Both the position numbers and the translations under genes were made by a program. Source: Kordia zhangzhouensis (GTDB taxonomy: Bacteria; Bacteroidota; Bacteroidia; Flavobacteriales; Flavobacteriaceae). Taken from it: a DNA stretch of 64,000 bases. The notes beneath the pieces are model-generated. The model did not search any database. It saw only the letters and a list, made by a program, of their open reading frames with translations, and was not told the origin of the DNA. How positions within the stretch are numbered: the stretch's first letter is position 1; every line of letters starts with the position of its first letter. This document shows, piece after piece, positions 39,894 through 49,507 of the stretch. The DNA lies in the NCBI RefSeq assembly GCF_001005305.1, contig NZ_LBMH01000012.1:1-64000 (forward strand), given 5' to 3'.

Positions 39894-42581
39894 TTAGTTT
39901 AAGTTTAGTTGAAAAATAGTTTTACCTCTATTGATGAATTCTTCTTTGGTTTTTCCTTCTCCAAAAGGAGCTTTTCCTTCACCAATTTTATAAAGAATTG
40001 TAGTTGGAATGGCAACAAATAAGCACATGACATCCAAAAATGTTAGTTCGTCACTTTTGGTAACCGCTTTATACAACGGCGTAATGATTGGAATTTCCCA
40101 TTGTTTGTTCAGTCCAACTTGTGCGATACTGATTAAGGTGTCGAGAGATACAAAAATAAGATCCATCAACTGTTTTACAAGAAATAAACTCAATCCTGCA
40201 AGTTTATGCAAGAGTAACTTTAAAAACTCTAAAAATGTAAGTTCGCCTTGAATCATCTTTTTAAATCCATCAAAAATTATATCTACTTGAAGTTTAAACC
40301 CTTCTCCAGATTTGACTAAAATTTCCTTTAATTGACTTGTAAATGATTGAAAAACATCAGTAAAATCAGTTGGAATTTGCGATTTGATAGGTTTGCCAGA
40401 GCTGTCATGTAAATAATTCTTTTTTGAGTTCAACCAATTTGCTCGAGGATCGGCAGGAGCTTCTTTGGAAGGTTGAGAAGGATCTGCTTTGTGAAGTGAA
40501 TCGGGAATGTCAACCAGTTCGGGAGAAAACTTTTCAATTTGTTTGTCAAGAGTATCATCTACATATTTACGTATGTTTTTGATTTCGTTTTTTAAACAGA
40601 TAATAGCTTCGTTGGTAAAATCTTTAAAAGCATTTTTTGTTTCTACAATCGAATTCCAATCAAACAAAAATGCTAAAAACTCAAAAAGATCTTTAAAAAA
40701 CACGCTAATCGCATCAAATATTTTCTGAATAAAATGTCCAATTTCACGTATTGTTTTCACAATCCAATTAAAGATTTGTTCTCCAATTTTGATTATGAAC
40801 TTTACACCATCTTTTACTTTTTCAACTACAAATTCGAACGCCTTTTTGGTGCTATCCCAAACAGAATGTAAAAAGTCTCCTAAGGTCAATCCTTGATGAA
40901 TATTAGAAGAATTTACAATACTTCTCGCTGCAGTTGTTTGGTTGGATGTTCCTATTCCGAAAGAATTACTAGAAAAAGCAGTGCCATTTTCTACTGTTTT
41001 GGCAACTGATAACATCTCTTTGATACCATTTGCAGCACTATTTAAAAGAGCTGGATCAGTCCCTTTGGCAACTAATAAATTACCGTTTTGTTTGCGTGCA
41101 TTAGCCAAGGCTTCTCCTGAGGTCACTTTTTCTTCAAGATTCCTCAGAACTTGTTCAGACAAGTTAATTGCAACAGGTTTTTTTAAGAAATTAGCATTGA
41201 GAATAATATTACTTGAAGCAATATCTTTTACAGGACAAATTACAGTGAACTCTGCAGAAACACCTAGCGGAATGCTTACTTCATGATCAGGACCAATATG
41301 ATAACTTTCGCCATTTACATACACAAAAAGATTGCTTTCGGCACTTAGTCGTACCTGTAAGTCTTGAAAAGTTTTTGTGGCTTTGCTTCGAAATTGAATA
41401 TGTGCTGAATACGATTCAACTTCTTTTAAACTATCAATGCCTTTAATTGTAAGTGTGTTTTTATTCCATAATGTAGTGGTAGCATCTTGCCAAAGCTGTG
41501 TAAGTTCGCTTCCGTGTTTTGTGTTAATAGCAAATAATCGGTTTCGAATACCTTTGCCTTTTACACAACAAAATTGCTCAGCATCTTTTGCCATCACAAT
41601 AGGATGTGTCCATTGATTGTCAATAAATTGTTGTAAATTTTGATCAAAAAACTGATTGTTTTGATAGTGCAATCCTTTTTCATTTAATGACCAAACACTA
41701 TGATGGTCTCCGTTTCGAGCTGCACGTATTCTTTTGATTTCTTCAAAAGTTCCAGGCATTTTTATAACATCAACCGTATCTTCTTCGATACCAGAAATAT
41801 ATTGATGAATATTTTTTCCAGCACCGTATACAATATCGTTAGTATCGTCAGATTCTACTAACGCAAAACAATTAATAGCTTTTTCTTCGTCAAAACGCGC
41901 TTTAGTTGTTTTTCCATAGCGCTCATCTGGAAACGATTGGTATACAAATGAGCGTTCTTTTCCAATATCATATAGCATAAAAACACCATTCGTATACTGA
42001 AAATTACCAAGTTCAAACTGAATAATTTTCATTCCATTTTCAAAAAGCGTGCAAGGTTTAGGTGTCAAATCATCTAAATTGGCTACATAATATTTAGCAT
42101 CTTCCCCTTTGGTAGTTGTGGAAAAAACTATTTTTTCAATCCCAATTGATACTTTATTGATGACTTCGTTAGTATTGACTGCTTGCATTGAAGACCACGA
42201 AAGGCTTTTGTCGAGCGTTTCAAATTGTGTAGTATCCAATGGAATTTCATCTGAAACCCACACTTTGTTATCTTCTACTTTTGCAATCTGAAAATAATCT
42301 TCTTCTGTGTTATATTCTAATTCAAAGGAAGTAACTTCTCCTTTGGATAATATCAATTGTATCCATCCAGAAGCAGAGCCTTCTGAACGTAAAATACCTT
42401 GTAATTGTTTGTCTTTCGTTAAACAAAAAATAAAAGGTTGTTCGGGTGTAACCATTAATGAACGAATAGTGGTTCCAGCTTCAATAGCAGATTCTGGAAA
42501 ATAATTTTGCATCAATTCGCTTTTAAAATCTACAGTGACCTTGTCATCTTTTGAGATTTGAAATTTTGGATCTACTTTCAT
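39894..42581 (-). CDS. 895-aa protein with propeller-like N-terminus and hydrophobic helical C-terminus
   Basis: I do not recognise a named family. Residues about 1-440 are beta-rich with recurring strand motifs every 40-50 residues (YYVANLDD, VFMLYDIG, IVYGAGKNIHQYI, HSVWSLNEKGLHY, RLFAIN), as in a lectin-like or sugar-binding beta-propeller. After a linker, residues about 565-660 form long amphipathic helices heavy in Phe, Ile and Trp (FLHSVWDSTKKAFEFVVEKV; FFKDLFEFLAFLFDWNSI). Two more very hydrophobic stretches lie near 782-812 (FLKLLLHKLAGLSLFLVKQL) and 847-866. There is no signal peptide or catalytic motif. The build resembles pore-forming or membrane-inserting effectors. From memory, fungal proteins share the Trp-containing helical pattern. 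Confidence 0.6.
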   Translation of the reverse strand: MKVDPKFQISKDDKVTVDFKSELMQNYFPESAIEAGTTIRSLMVTPEQPFIFCLTKDKQLQGILRSEGSASGWIQLILSKGEVTSFELEYNTEEDYFQIAKVEDNKVWVSDEIPLDTTQFETLDKSLSWSSMQAVNTNEVINKVSIGIEKIVFSTTTKGEDAKYYVANLDDLTPKPCTLFENGMKIIQFELGNFQYTNGVFMLYDIGKERSFVYQSFPDERYGKTTKARFDEEKAINCFALVESDDTNDIVYGAGKNIHQYISGIEEDTVDVIKMPGTFEEIKRIRAARNGDHHSVWSLNEKGLHYQNNQFFDQNLQQFIDNQWTHPIVMAKDAEQFCCVKGKGIRNRLFAINTKHGSELTQLWQDATTTLWNKNTLTIKGIDSLKEVESYSAHIQFRSKATKTFQDLQVRLSAESNLFVYVNGESYHIGPDHEVSIPLGVSAEFTVICPVKDIASSNIILNANFLKKPVAINLSEQVLRNLEEKVTSGEALANARKQNGNLLVAKGTDPALLNSAANGIKEMLSVAKTVENGTAFSSNSFGIGTSNQTTAARSIVNSSNIHQGLTLGDFLHSVWDSTKKAFEFVVEKVKDGVKFIIKIGEQIFNWIVKTIREIGHFIQKIFDAISVFFKDLFEFLAFLFDWNSIVETKNAFKDFTNEAIICLKNEIKNIRKYVDDTLDKQIEKFSPELVDIPDSLHKADPSQPSKEAPADPRANWLNSKKNYLHDSSGKPIKSQIPTDFTDVFQSFTSQLKEILVKSGEGFKLQVDIIFDGFKKMIQGELTFLEFLKLLLHKLAGLSLFLVKQLMDLIFVSLDTLISIAQVGLNKQWEIPIITPLYKAVTKSDELTFLDVMCLFVAIPTTILYKIGEGKAPFGEGKTKEEFINRGKTIFQLNLN

Positions 42582-42589
42582 GATATTTT

Positions 42590-44302
42590 TTATTTTTCAA
42601 TTACTGGCGCGTATGCAATATCATAAGCAACAATATCTTCTTTGTTTTCAATGCGTAAATTTTTAAAGGCGTATACTTTTCCAAGCGGAAGAATCACTTT
42701 ATTAGTTTGGTTTAATACATCTATAGCATTGAGTTTTTTAATCAATGCACTAGAACTGCCTGCTCCTTGTTTTCCTAAGTCAGTAGCAATTTGATTAACA
42801 ATGGCTTTTACGGTAAGGATAATCCATGAGATAAAGATGGTAAGAATACTCAGTAAATCATTCCAGAAACCGTGTCCAAATAAATTAGGATTTTCGTCAA
42901 ACGCAATATTAGGTTCTGTAAGTTTGTGATCTAAATCAAAACGCCCCGTTTTCCCAGCTTTGATAGTGAAATCTAAATAACCAGGAGAACCTTTTTTCTT
43001 AATTTCATCTTTGGTATATTTTCCATTTGTAGATAAGGTTTTTTTCCCAACTTCAATAAACCAAGCATGTACTTTTACGGTTACATGAATTTCAATTTTG
43101 TAGCGTACAGAAATTCCTGAATTATTACTATTATTTTTTACTGATTCTTTGGTAATGGTAAACGTAGTGTCTATCGTATCATCTTTTTTCTTTTGATGCC
43201 TTGTTAAGACCATCACGTTATTTTGAAATCCGTGTTTAAGTTGCACACCTTCTAAATTTGTAAATGTGCTTTGAACATAATCATCTAACGATTTTAGATA
43301 CGTGTTGAAATGATTTCCTTGAATAGAAAATACACCATCAGTAGAGCTACTAGTGTCTTTGCCTAGTTCAATTAAGCTTTTAGGAAGAATTCCTGCGGTT
43401 GTAGTTGTAGGAGGCTTGGTATCGTTTAGCATCATTAAAAAGTTTAATGCACTAAAATCACCTGGTTTTTTATTCTTATTACTATATGAAGTTGAAAAGC
43501 CTAATGAAGTAGGTTGAAACATCGCTTTTTCTGAAGCTTTTATTTTTTTGCGTTTAATTCCATATCCTAAAACATATGGATTGTCAGTTCCAGAAACAGT
43601 CATATTAAAGTAGTTGGCAATTGCATTTTGAAAAGCTTCACTACTTCCTGAAGGTAAGGTGCTTTTTGATTTATCAAAATTTGAAATATTGGCATTTTCA
43701 AAGTTTAAAAAAAGACTTTGAATGGTGAAATCTTCATAAGACAAACCACTTTCTCTAATGATTTTTTCAGCACTTTCCCCAGCATCTAAAATCATCTGTT
43801 CTTTCTTAACTTTCAATTGTCCAATAGGAACTCTAAATGCATAAACTGAATCTTTTAAATTAAAAACAGTAATGGCTTTGGTTTCTTCTTCTCTGTAATA
43901 AAGTTTTCCTGTTTTAAAACGTATTTCAAGGAATACTTCTTTGGTGTTGTCTTTTATAAAACTGACTTCAGGTGCTGCTAAAGTGGAGTCCCAGCCAAAA
44001 GTAAGGTTCAAATTCTCGGAAGCCCTACGTTTCATTAGATTGCCAATCTCCTCCCAGTTATTGTCTTTTCGAGCTTTTTCGATGTCATTTTGAAGGCTAA
44101 TCCAATCTTTTATTTTTTGTTTAAATTCAGCATCTTGTTCTGTAATGTGGATATCTTTTCCATCAGTATTTTTTCCTCCTAAAACACCCCATTTTTTATG
44201 AATGATGTTTCGTTTATATAATTGTGAAAATTGATAATTAATGGTATTTTGCGATAAGGCCAGCACCATGTCGTAACCGGCAAGTGTTTCGTTTCCTTTC
44301 AT
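42590..44302 (-). CDS. 570-aa protein, possible TULIP/P47-like lipid-binding fold
   Basis: No named family is certain. It starts ETLAGYDMVLALSQNTINYQ, resembling the opening of TULIP-superfamily P47/OrfX-type proteins (GYD/GWD followed by a helix), and repeats the idea at LTFGWDSTLAAPEVSFI near 100. It is predicted mostly beta with long strands (KEVFLEIRFKTGKLYYREEE; VRYKIEIHVTVKVHAWFIEV). Near 485-515 lies one very hydrophobic segment (DLLSILTIFISWIILTVKAI). There is no signal peptide. First gene of a three-gene operon, 8 bp before the 895-aa gene. The TULIP assignment is inference from a short motif and layout. Confidence 0.5.
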   Translation of the reverse strand: MKGNETLAGYDMVLALSQNTINYQFSQLYKRNIIHKKWGVLGGKNTDGKDIHITEQDAEFKQKIKDWISLQNDIEKARKDNNWEEIGNLMKRRASENLNLTFGWDSTLAAPEVSFIKDNTKEVFLEIRFKTGKLYYREEETKAITVFNLKDSVYAFRVPIGQLKVKKEQMILDAGESAEKIIRESGLSYEDFTIQSLFLNFENANISNFDKSKSTLPSGSSEAFQNAIANYFNMTVSGTDNPYVLGYGIKRKKIKASEKAMFQPTSLGFSTSYSNKNKKPGDFSALNFLMMLNDTKPPTTTTAGILPKSLIELGKDTSSSTDGVFSIQGNHFNTYLKSLDDYVQSTFTNLEGVQLKHGFQNNVMVLTRHQKKKDDTIDTTFTITKESVKNNSNNSGISVRYKIEIHVTVKVHAWFIEVGKKTLSTNGKYTKDEIKKKGSPGYLDFTIKAGKTGRFDLDHKLTEPNIAFDENPNLFGHGFWNDLLSILTIFISWIILTVKAIVNQIATDLGKQGAGSSSALIKKLNAIDVLNQTNKVILPLGKVYAFKNLRIENKEDIVAYDIAYAPVIEK

Positions 44303-44426
44303 ATTGGCTAGTAATTAAGGTTTATGTGTCTAAATTATAGCAGAAAAAAGAAATAGATAAACGTACAAATACGTGATTTTCAGATAGAAAAAAAGTGAGA
44401 AATATCTCAAAAAGCATGATCTAGGA

Positions 44427-45518
44427 TTAGTTAATCAATAAATTGATTTTTTCCCAGAGAGCATTGTCAAAGTCTGACAAAGCAAAATTGTCAGTATCTG
44501 CAGCATTTCCCATTCGGATGATGACCAGTTTTTTGCTAGGAACAATATAAATTTTTTGATCATTTTTTCCTAGAGCACAATACATATCTTGAGGAGCATT
44601 TGGAATCAATACACCCTCAAACTCTAATTGTGTTTGTGGTAATCGGTAAGAGCTCGTTCCATTAATCCACCATAAATATCCGTAGGCTTTGTTAATGTTT
44701 TGAGAAGTAGAAGTGGCTTCATTTAAAAAACCTTCGGGAATAATTTGTGTGCTTTCCCATTTTCCTTTGGCAGCCATCAATAAGCCAAAACGAGCCATAC
44801 TTCGTGTAGTACTCCAGTAAACATTAGCTGTTTCAGTTTGTATCCAAGTTCCAGTCATTCCAATTCTATTTTTCAAATGAGAATCAAAATAATCATCCCA
44901 AGTTTGATTGCTTGCAGCAGCAATTACGTCTTGCATTTTTACAAAAACACTATGATAAGCCCAGCGAGAGCCTGCATCGGCTAAATATTGTAAATCTTCA
45001 GGGGCAATTCCATCGCCCAAGCTATCATCCAATCCTGAGGTCATGGATAGTAAATTCTTACATGTAATCAGATTTTCTTTTTCCAAAGGAGCATTTGTCC
45101 AATTTGGACCGATATACGTTGAAACTTTGTGGTTGATATCAATCAAGTTTTCTTCTTGAGCAATTCCTGCAACTGCTGTAGTAAGTGTTTTGCCAGCACT
45201 CGCCCAATACCAAGGCGATGTTGCAGAATGTCCATCAAAATAAGTTTCCACTACAATCTTTCCTTCATGTAAAATGATGAAACTTTTAGTGTTTTTTTCT
45301 TCCAAGTACTCTAAAAGAGGTTGTAATTTATTGGTATTCCACTGTAACGCTTCTGCAGAAACAGTTTCCCAAACATCAGAATTTAGTGGCGGAAAATAAA
45401 GTGAAGTATCTGTCGAAATGGGTGTTTCTTGTGGTGGAATTTCAGTAACGTCTTCGGAAGTACAATTTAAAAATAAAACAAACGCAATGGAATAAAGTAC
45501 AAGAAACAGACGATTCAT
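44427..45518 (-). CDS. Serine hydrolase lipoprotein (beta-lactamase-related)
   Basis: A 363-residue lipoprotein: signal ending LFLNC (Cys19), then a beta-lactamase-related fold. The first motif SxxK is WASAGKTLTT near 130-135; the second is unusual, with RWAYHSVF (YHS) in place of YxN; NLLSMTSGLDD and TRSMARFGLLMAAKG are typical of class C-like esterases. A third motif is not obvious near GKNDQKIYIV. It is probably an esterase or D-peptidase on the cell surface. It lies upstream of the accessory operon on the same strand, separated by about 120 bp, and divergent from rimO. Confidence 0.85.
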   Translation of the reverse strand: MNRLFLVLYSIAFVLFLNCTSEDVTEIPPQETPISTDTSLYFPPLNSDVWETVSAEALQWNTNKLQPLLEYLEEKNTKSFIILHEGKIVVETYFDGHSATSPWYWASAGKTLTTAVAGIAQEENLIDINHKVSTYIGPNWTNAPLEKENLITCKNLLSMTSGLDDSLGDGIAPEDLQYLADAGSRWAYHSVFVKMQDVIAAASNQTWDDYFDSHLKNRIGMTGTWIQTETANVYWSTTRSMARFGLLMAAKGKWESTQIIPEGFLNEATSTSQNINKAYGYLWWINGTSSYRLPQTQLEFEGVLIPNAPQDMYCALGKNDQKIYIVPSKKLVIIRMGNAADTDNFALSDFDNALWEKINLLIN

Positions 45519-45573
45519 GAGCTAGATTTTTATTTTAAGACTATTAAATATACCAAAGGTTTAAATTAGATTG

Positions 45574-45581
45574 TATCTTTG
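45574..45581 (+). promoter_or_regulatory. TAnnTTTG -7 element of rimO
   Basis: TATCTTTG matches the consensus exactly and ends 20 nt before the rimO start. No clear -33 TTTG at the usual spacing. Confidence 0.55.
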
Positions 45582-45601
45582 TCCACTGAATTTTTTTGGA
45601 T

Positions 45602-46906
45602 ATGAGAACGAAGACTTTAAAGAAAAATAAAATCAATGTTGTTACACTTGGATGTTCTAAGAATGTGTATGACTCAGAAGTATTGATGGGACAGTTGAAG
45701 GCAAATGGGAAAGAAGTAGCACATGAAGAAGAAGGAAATATCGTGGTAATTAATACTTGTGGATTTATTAATAATGCCAAAGAGGAAAGTGTCAATACGA
45801 TTTTAGATTACGTTCAAAAAAAAGAAGATGGTATCGTTGATAAAGTCTTTGTAACAGGATGTTTAAGTGAGCGTTATAAACCAGATTTAGAAGCTGAAAT
45901 TCCAGATGTAGATCAGTATTTTGGCACAACACAGTTGCCACAATTATTAAAAGCACTTGGAGCCGATTATAAGCATGAATTGATAGGAGAACGTTTAACG
46001 ACAACACCTAAAAATTATGCATACTTAAAAATTGCAGAAGGTTGCGATCGTCCGTGTTCATTTTGTGCAATTCCATTAATGCGAGGAAAGCACAAATCGA
46101 CACCTATTGAAGAATTGGTTGAAGAAACTGAAAAACTAGCTGCGAAAGGTGTTAAAGAGTTAATTTTAATAGCACAAGATTTAACGTATTACGGGTTAGA
46201 TTTATACAAGAAGCGTAATCTTGCCGAATTATTACGTGCTTTGGTAAAAGTTGAGGGAATTGAGTGGATTCGTTTGCATTATGCATTTCCCGCAGGTTTC
46301 CCAATGGATGTGTTGGAAGTTATGAATGAAGAACCTAAAATTTGTAATTATTTAGATATTCCATTACAACACATTGCAGATGATATTTTGAAATCAATGC
46401 GCAGAGGAACAAATCAAGCTAAAACAACAAAACTATTAAAAGAATTTCGTGAAGCGGTTCCTAATATGACTATTCGCACTACGTTGATTGTAGGATATCC
46501 AGGAGAAACAGAAGCGCATTTTCAAACCCTAAAAGAATGGGTAGAAGAGATGCGTTTTGAACGTTTAGGTTGTTTTACATACTCACATGAAGAAAATACA
46601 CATGCCTATGCATTGGAAGATGATGTTCCGGAAGAAGTGAAACAACAACGCGCCAATGAAATTATGGAGATTCAGTCACAAATTTCTTGGGAACTGAATC
46701 AAGCAAAAATAGGCCAGACTTTCAAGTGTATTATTGATCGAAAAGAAGGCAACTATTTTGTGGGACGTACTGAGTTTGACTCACCTGATGTTGATAATGA
46801 AGTATTGATTGATGCTGAGAAATTTTATGTAAAGCAAGGTGAGTTTGTTAATGTAAAAATCATAGATGCAGCAGATTTTGACTTGTATGGTGAACCAGTT
46901 TCTTAG
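45602..46906 (+). CDS. rimO: Ribosomal protein S12 methylthiotransferase
   Basis: A 434-residue radical-SAM enzyme that adds a methylthio group to an Asp of ribosomal protein S12. Order: N-terminal UPF0004 domain with VVTLGCSKNVYDSE and INTCGFI and its iron-sulfur cysteines; radical-SAM core with Cys148, Cys152 and Cys155 in CDRPCSFC; RTTLIVGYPGETEAHF; and a C-terminal TRAM domain. I begin at the ATG of MRTKTLKKN; a TTG two codons earlier is possible. In many flavobacteria rimO follows ftsY closely, so this gene marks the right side of the accessory insertion. Confidence 0.96.
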   Translation: MRTKTLKKNKINVVTLGCSKNVYDSEVLMGQLKANGKEVAHEEEGNIVVINTCGFINNAKEESVNTILDYVQKKEDGIVDKVFVTGCLSERYKPDLEAEIPDVDQYFGTTQLPQLLKALGADYKHELIGERLTTTPKNYAYLKIAEGCDRPCSFCAIPLMRGKHKSTPIEELVEETEKLAAKGVKELILIAQDLTYYGLDLYKKRNLAELLRALVKVEGIEWIRLHYAFPAGFPMDVLEVMNEEPKICNYLDIPLQHIADDILKSMRRGTNQAKTTKLLKEFREAVPNMTIRTTLIVGYPGETEAHFQTLKEWVEEMRFERLGCFTYSHEENTHAYALEDDVPEEVKQQRANEIMEIQSQISWELNQAKIGQTFKCIIDRKEGNYFVGRTEFDSPDVDNEVLIDAEKFYVKQGEFVNVKIIDAADFDLYGEPVS

Positions 46907-46939
46907 ATGTTAAATTTTAAATACTAAATGCGTCTAATC

Positions 46940-49411
46940 CTACAATTCAAACGAATTGTTGTTTACCAAAAAGATTGCATTCGCAAAGAATAGTTTTCCA
47001 TTTTCCCAAAATGCTCTAAACATAGGATTGTCAACCATGTAAATCATGCTGCCACTCTTAATTCTGTGTTCGCCAAAAACTAATGTCTTGTCTATTTTTT
47101 CTATTGCTTTGTAACCAGCAAATCCAGCGACAGGAGTCTTATTTTCTAAATAGCTAACGGTAAAACCATCTTCAAGATACTTGTAAGCGTTATTTCCAAG
47201 CTTTAACGTGTAATAAGTGTCATCATATCCAAAAGCTAACGGATGTGTATTGTCAACTGTTGTTTTAAAAATGGCTCCTGTTATAGAATTTGAAATATTT
47301 TCTCGTTCATTTCTAGCATATGAAGTAATTCTTTTGTCAACATCTTTATCGTCTTCTTTTTTAGAAAGTCCAAATCCTTCCTTATCTGCAAAGGTGTTTA
47401 AAGCACGTCCAATAGCAATCACTTTTCCTCCGCGTGACACCCAATTTTTCAGTGCTTTTATTTGCTTTTCATCAAAAATAGAACGGTAATTTCCATTAGG
47501 TAACACAAGTACATCAAAAGCGTTCAAAGAACTTACTGAAAAATCATCGGAATTGATATTTGTAACTGGAAATTTCAGTTCTTGTTCAAAAAAGTACCAT
47601 AACTCACCAAAACCAAGAGAACTTGTTGTTTTTCCTGACATGACAGCTACTTTTGGCATTTTTATTTCTTTAATATCAGGAGAACCAAGATCAACACCAT
47701 TATCTGAAAAACCTGAAGATAAACTGGTTAGTTTTATAGAATGTTTTTCAACAAGATTCATTAGTGTTTTGGTATAATCTTCCTTATTCTTATGATCACT
47801 TTTAGTGAAAATTAATGAGCCTTGTGCAAATGTTTGTCCGTTAGTAGTTAACGGTTTTTCAGTGAATCGTACACGAATTCCGTTTTGCAATGCATCACTC
47901 AAAAAAGCGGCGTCTTTAATACTATTCCAAGGAGTTATAAAAGCCGTCGAATTAACTTTATTAAAACTCGTTGTGTATGTTTTTTGGTTGGCATTTGGAG
48001 CAATCAAACTTTTGGAAGCAGTTGTTTTCAATCCATAGACATACGGAATACTCCAAGCGGTAATATCGTATGTTAGTGAATCGCTCAATTTTGCATCTTT
48101 TTCAAACAAAACTTTCACCATAGTGGCTTTTGGCTGATTTGTACTAACAACAAGTCCATAAGAGACAGCATTAGATTTTTGCGCATTGCTATCATAGTCC
48201 AACCCTTTTACAGTAGTATTGGAAGTGAAGCCATACTTAATTTCATGCCTGTCCAACAATTCTGCTAGTTTATGGAGACGATCTTCATTACCTTCTAATA
48301 CATAACTCTTATAGGTAAAATGGGTATTACTAAAGTATTTTTTAAATTCAGAATTAAGTTTGTCTGCATTCTTTGAAGAAATCTCTACGGTTGATAAGCC
48401 AGTGGTATGATGATGTAAAATGCGATCTTTCAACGTTAACAAATCTCCTTCATCATTTAAAATTCCTAATCCTGCTCTTCCGTGACCTGCTTGTTCGTAC
48501 GTCATTCCGATAGCTCCATTAAATGTTGGATAGGTGTCTCCGTAACTTGGGTAAAACAAATCAAAACGCTCTCGCGTGAAATACAACCAACCTTCTTTAT
48601 CAAAATAACCCGCATGATTTTGACCGATTTGCGTTTGGAAATCACGCTGCCAATCAGTAATTACTTCATGAAAAGGTTCGGCAGCAGGCGCAAAATAATA
48701 AGGTTCGTTTATTCCTTGTTCATGAAAATCTACGTGAATATGCGGCAACCATTTATTATATACTTTCAAACGTTGACGTGTTTCTACTTGTGTGGCCCAC
48801 GCCCAGTCTCTGTTCAAATCAAATAGGTAATGATTTGGTCGACCGCCTGGCCAAGGTTCATTGTGTTCTGTGGCTTTTTGGTGTGAGTTATACGGAGTAC
48901 TAGCTACTTGATTATACCAATTGACATAACGATCGCGACCATCAGGATTAATACAAGGATCAATAATGACAATGGTGTTTTGTAACCATTCCTTTTTTGC
49001 AGTAATCAATTCATAAATCGTTTTCATAGAAGCTTCAGTGCTTGATGACTCATTTCCATGAACGTTATAACTTAACCAAACAATTGCTTTGCTAGCGGTA
49101 TTTTTGGAAGTGGCCAACCCTGCATTTGCTAAGTGATTTTTACGAATGTTTTCTATGTCTCTTAAATTTTCAGGAGTAGAAACATACGCAATTTGTAACA
49201 AACGATGTTCATTTGTTTTTCCATATTCTTCTAATTGTACCATCTCAGAAGTTTTCGCTAAATGCTGATAATAATCAACCACACGATAATGATTTGTAAA
49301 TCGTGTACCTAATTCATATCCTAAAAACGTTTCAGGAGATTGGGTGTTTTGTGTAAAAACAGAGAATGAAATGAAGAAAAGTGAAAGTAAAGTAAAAAAA
49401 TGTCGTCTCAT
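46940..49411 (-). CDS. M14 family zinc carboxypeptidase
   Basis: An 823-residue exported peptidase with a signal peptide (LLSLFFISFSVFT). Zinc ligands His118 and Glu121 lie in YNVHGNESSSTEASM, with the third His in HIHVDFHEQG near 230; GVDLG and INPDGRDR mark the substrate pocket. After the catalytic domain (about 30-370) comes a long C-terminal region including a glutamine-amidotransferase-like fold near 620-690 (FDVLVLPNGNYRSIFDEKQI). This layout is common among Bacteroidetes M14 peptidases. It digests peptides outside the cytoplasm; the exact substrate is unknown. Confidence 0.92.
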   Translation of the reverse strand: MRRHFFTLLSLFFISFSVFTQNTQSPETFLGYELGTRFTNHYRVVDYYQHLAKTSEMVQLEEYGKTNEHRLLQIAYVSTPENLRDIENIRKNHLANAGLATSKNTASKAIVWLSYNVHGNESSSTEASMKTIYELITAKKEWLQNTIVIIDPCINPDGRDRYVNWYNQVASTPYNSHQKATEHNEPWPGGRPNHYLFDLNRDWAWATQVETRQRLKVYNKWLPHIHVDFHEQGINEPYYFAPAAEPFHEVITDWQRDFQTQIGQNHAGYFDKEGWLYFTRERFDLFYPSYGDTYPTFNGAIGMTYEQAGHGRAGLGILNDEGDLLTLKDRILHHHTTGLSTVEISSKNADKLNSEFKKYFSNTHFTYKSYVLEGNEDRLHKLAELLDRHEIKYGFTSNTTVKGLDYDSNAQKSNAVSYGLVVSTNQPKATMVKVLFEKDAKLSDSLTYDITAWSIPYVYGLKTTASKSLIAPNANQKTYTTSFNKVNSTAFITPWNSIKDAAFLSDALQNGIRVRFTEKPLTTNGQTFAQGSLIFTKSDHKNKEDYTKTLMNLVEKHSIKLTSLSSGFSDNGVDLGSPDIKEIKMPKVAVMSGKTTSSLGFGELWYFFEQELKFPVTNINSDDFSVSSLNAFDVLVLPNGNYRSIFDEKQIKALKNWVSRGGKVIAIGRALNTFADKEGFGLSKKEDDKDVDKRITSYARNERENISNSITGAIFKTTVDNTHPLAFGYDDTYYTLKLGNNAYKYLEDGFTVSYLENKTPVAGFAGYKAIEKIDKTLVFGEHRIKSGSMIYMVDNPMFRAFWENGKLFFANAIFLVNNNSFEL

Positions 49412-49457
49412 TACAAATGATAAGTTAGATAAACACCAAATCTAACTAAATAAATCA

Positions 49458-49486
49458 AAAGAAGCTACCGTAACAGTAGCTTCTTT
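49458..49486 (-). terminator. Terminator of the 74-aa GG-leader gene
   Basis: AAAGAAGCTAC pairs with GTAGCTTCTTT around a 7-nt loop, followed on the minus strand by a T-rich stretch. It isolates the precursor from the M14 peptidase gene downstream. Confidence 0.85.
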
Positions 49487-49507
49487 ACATATTTTATCAT
49501 TTAATTA

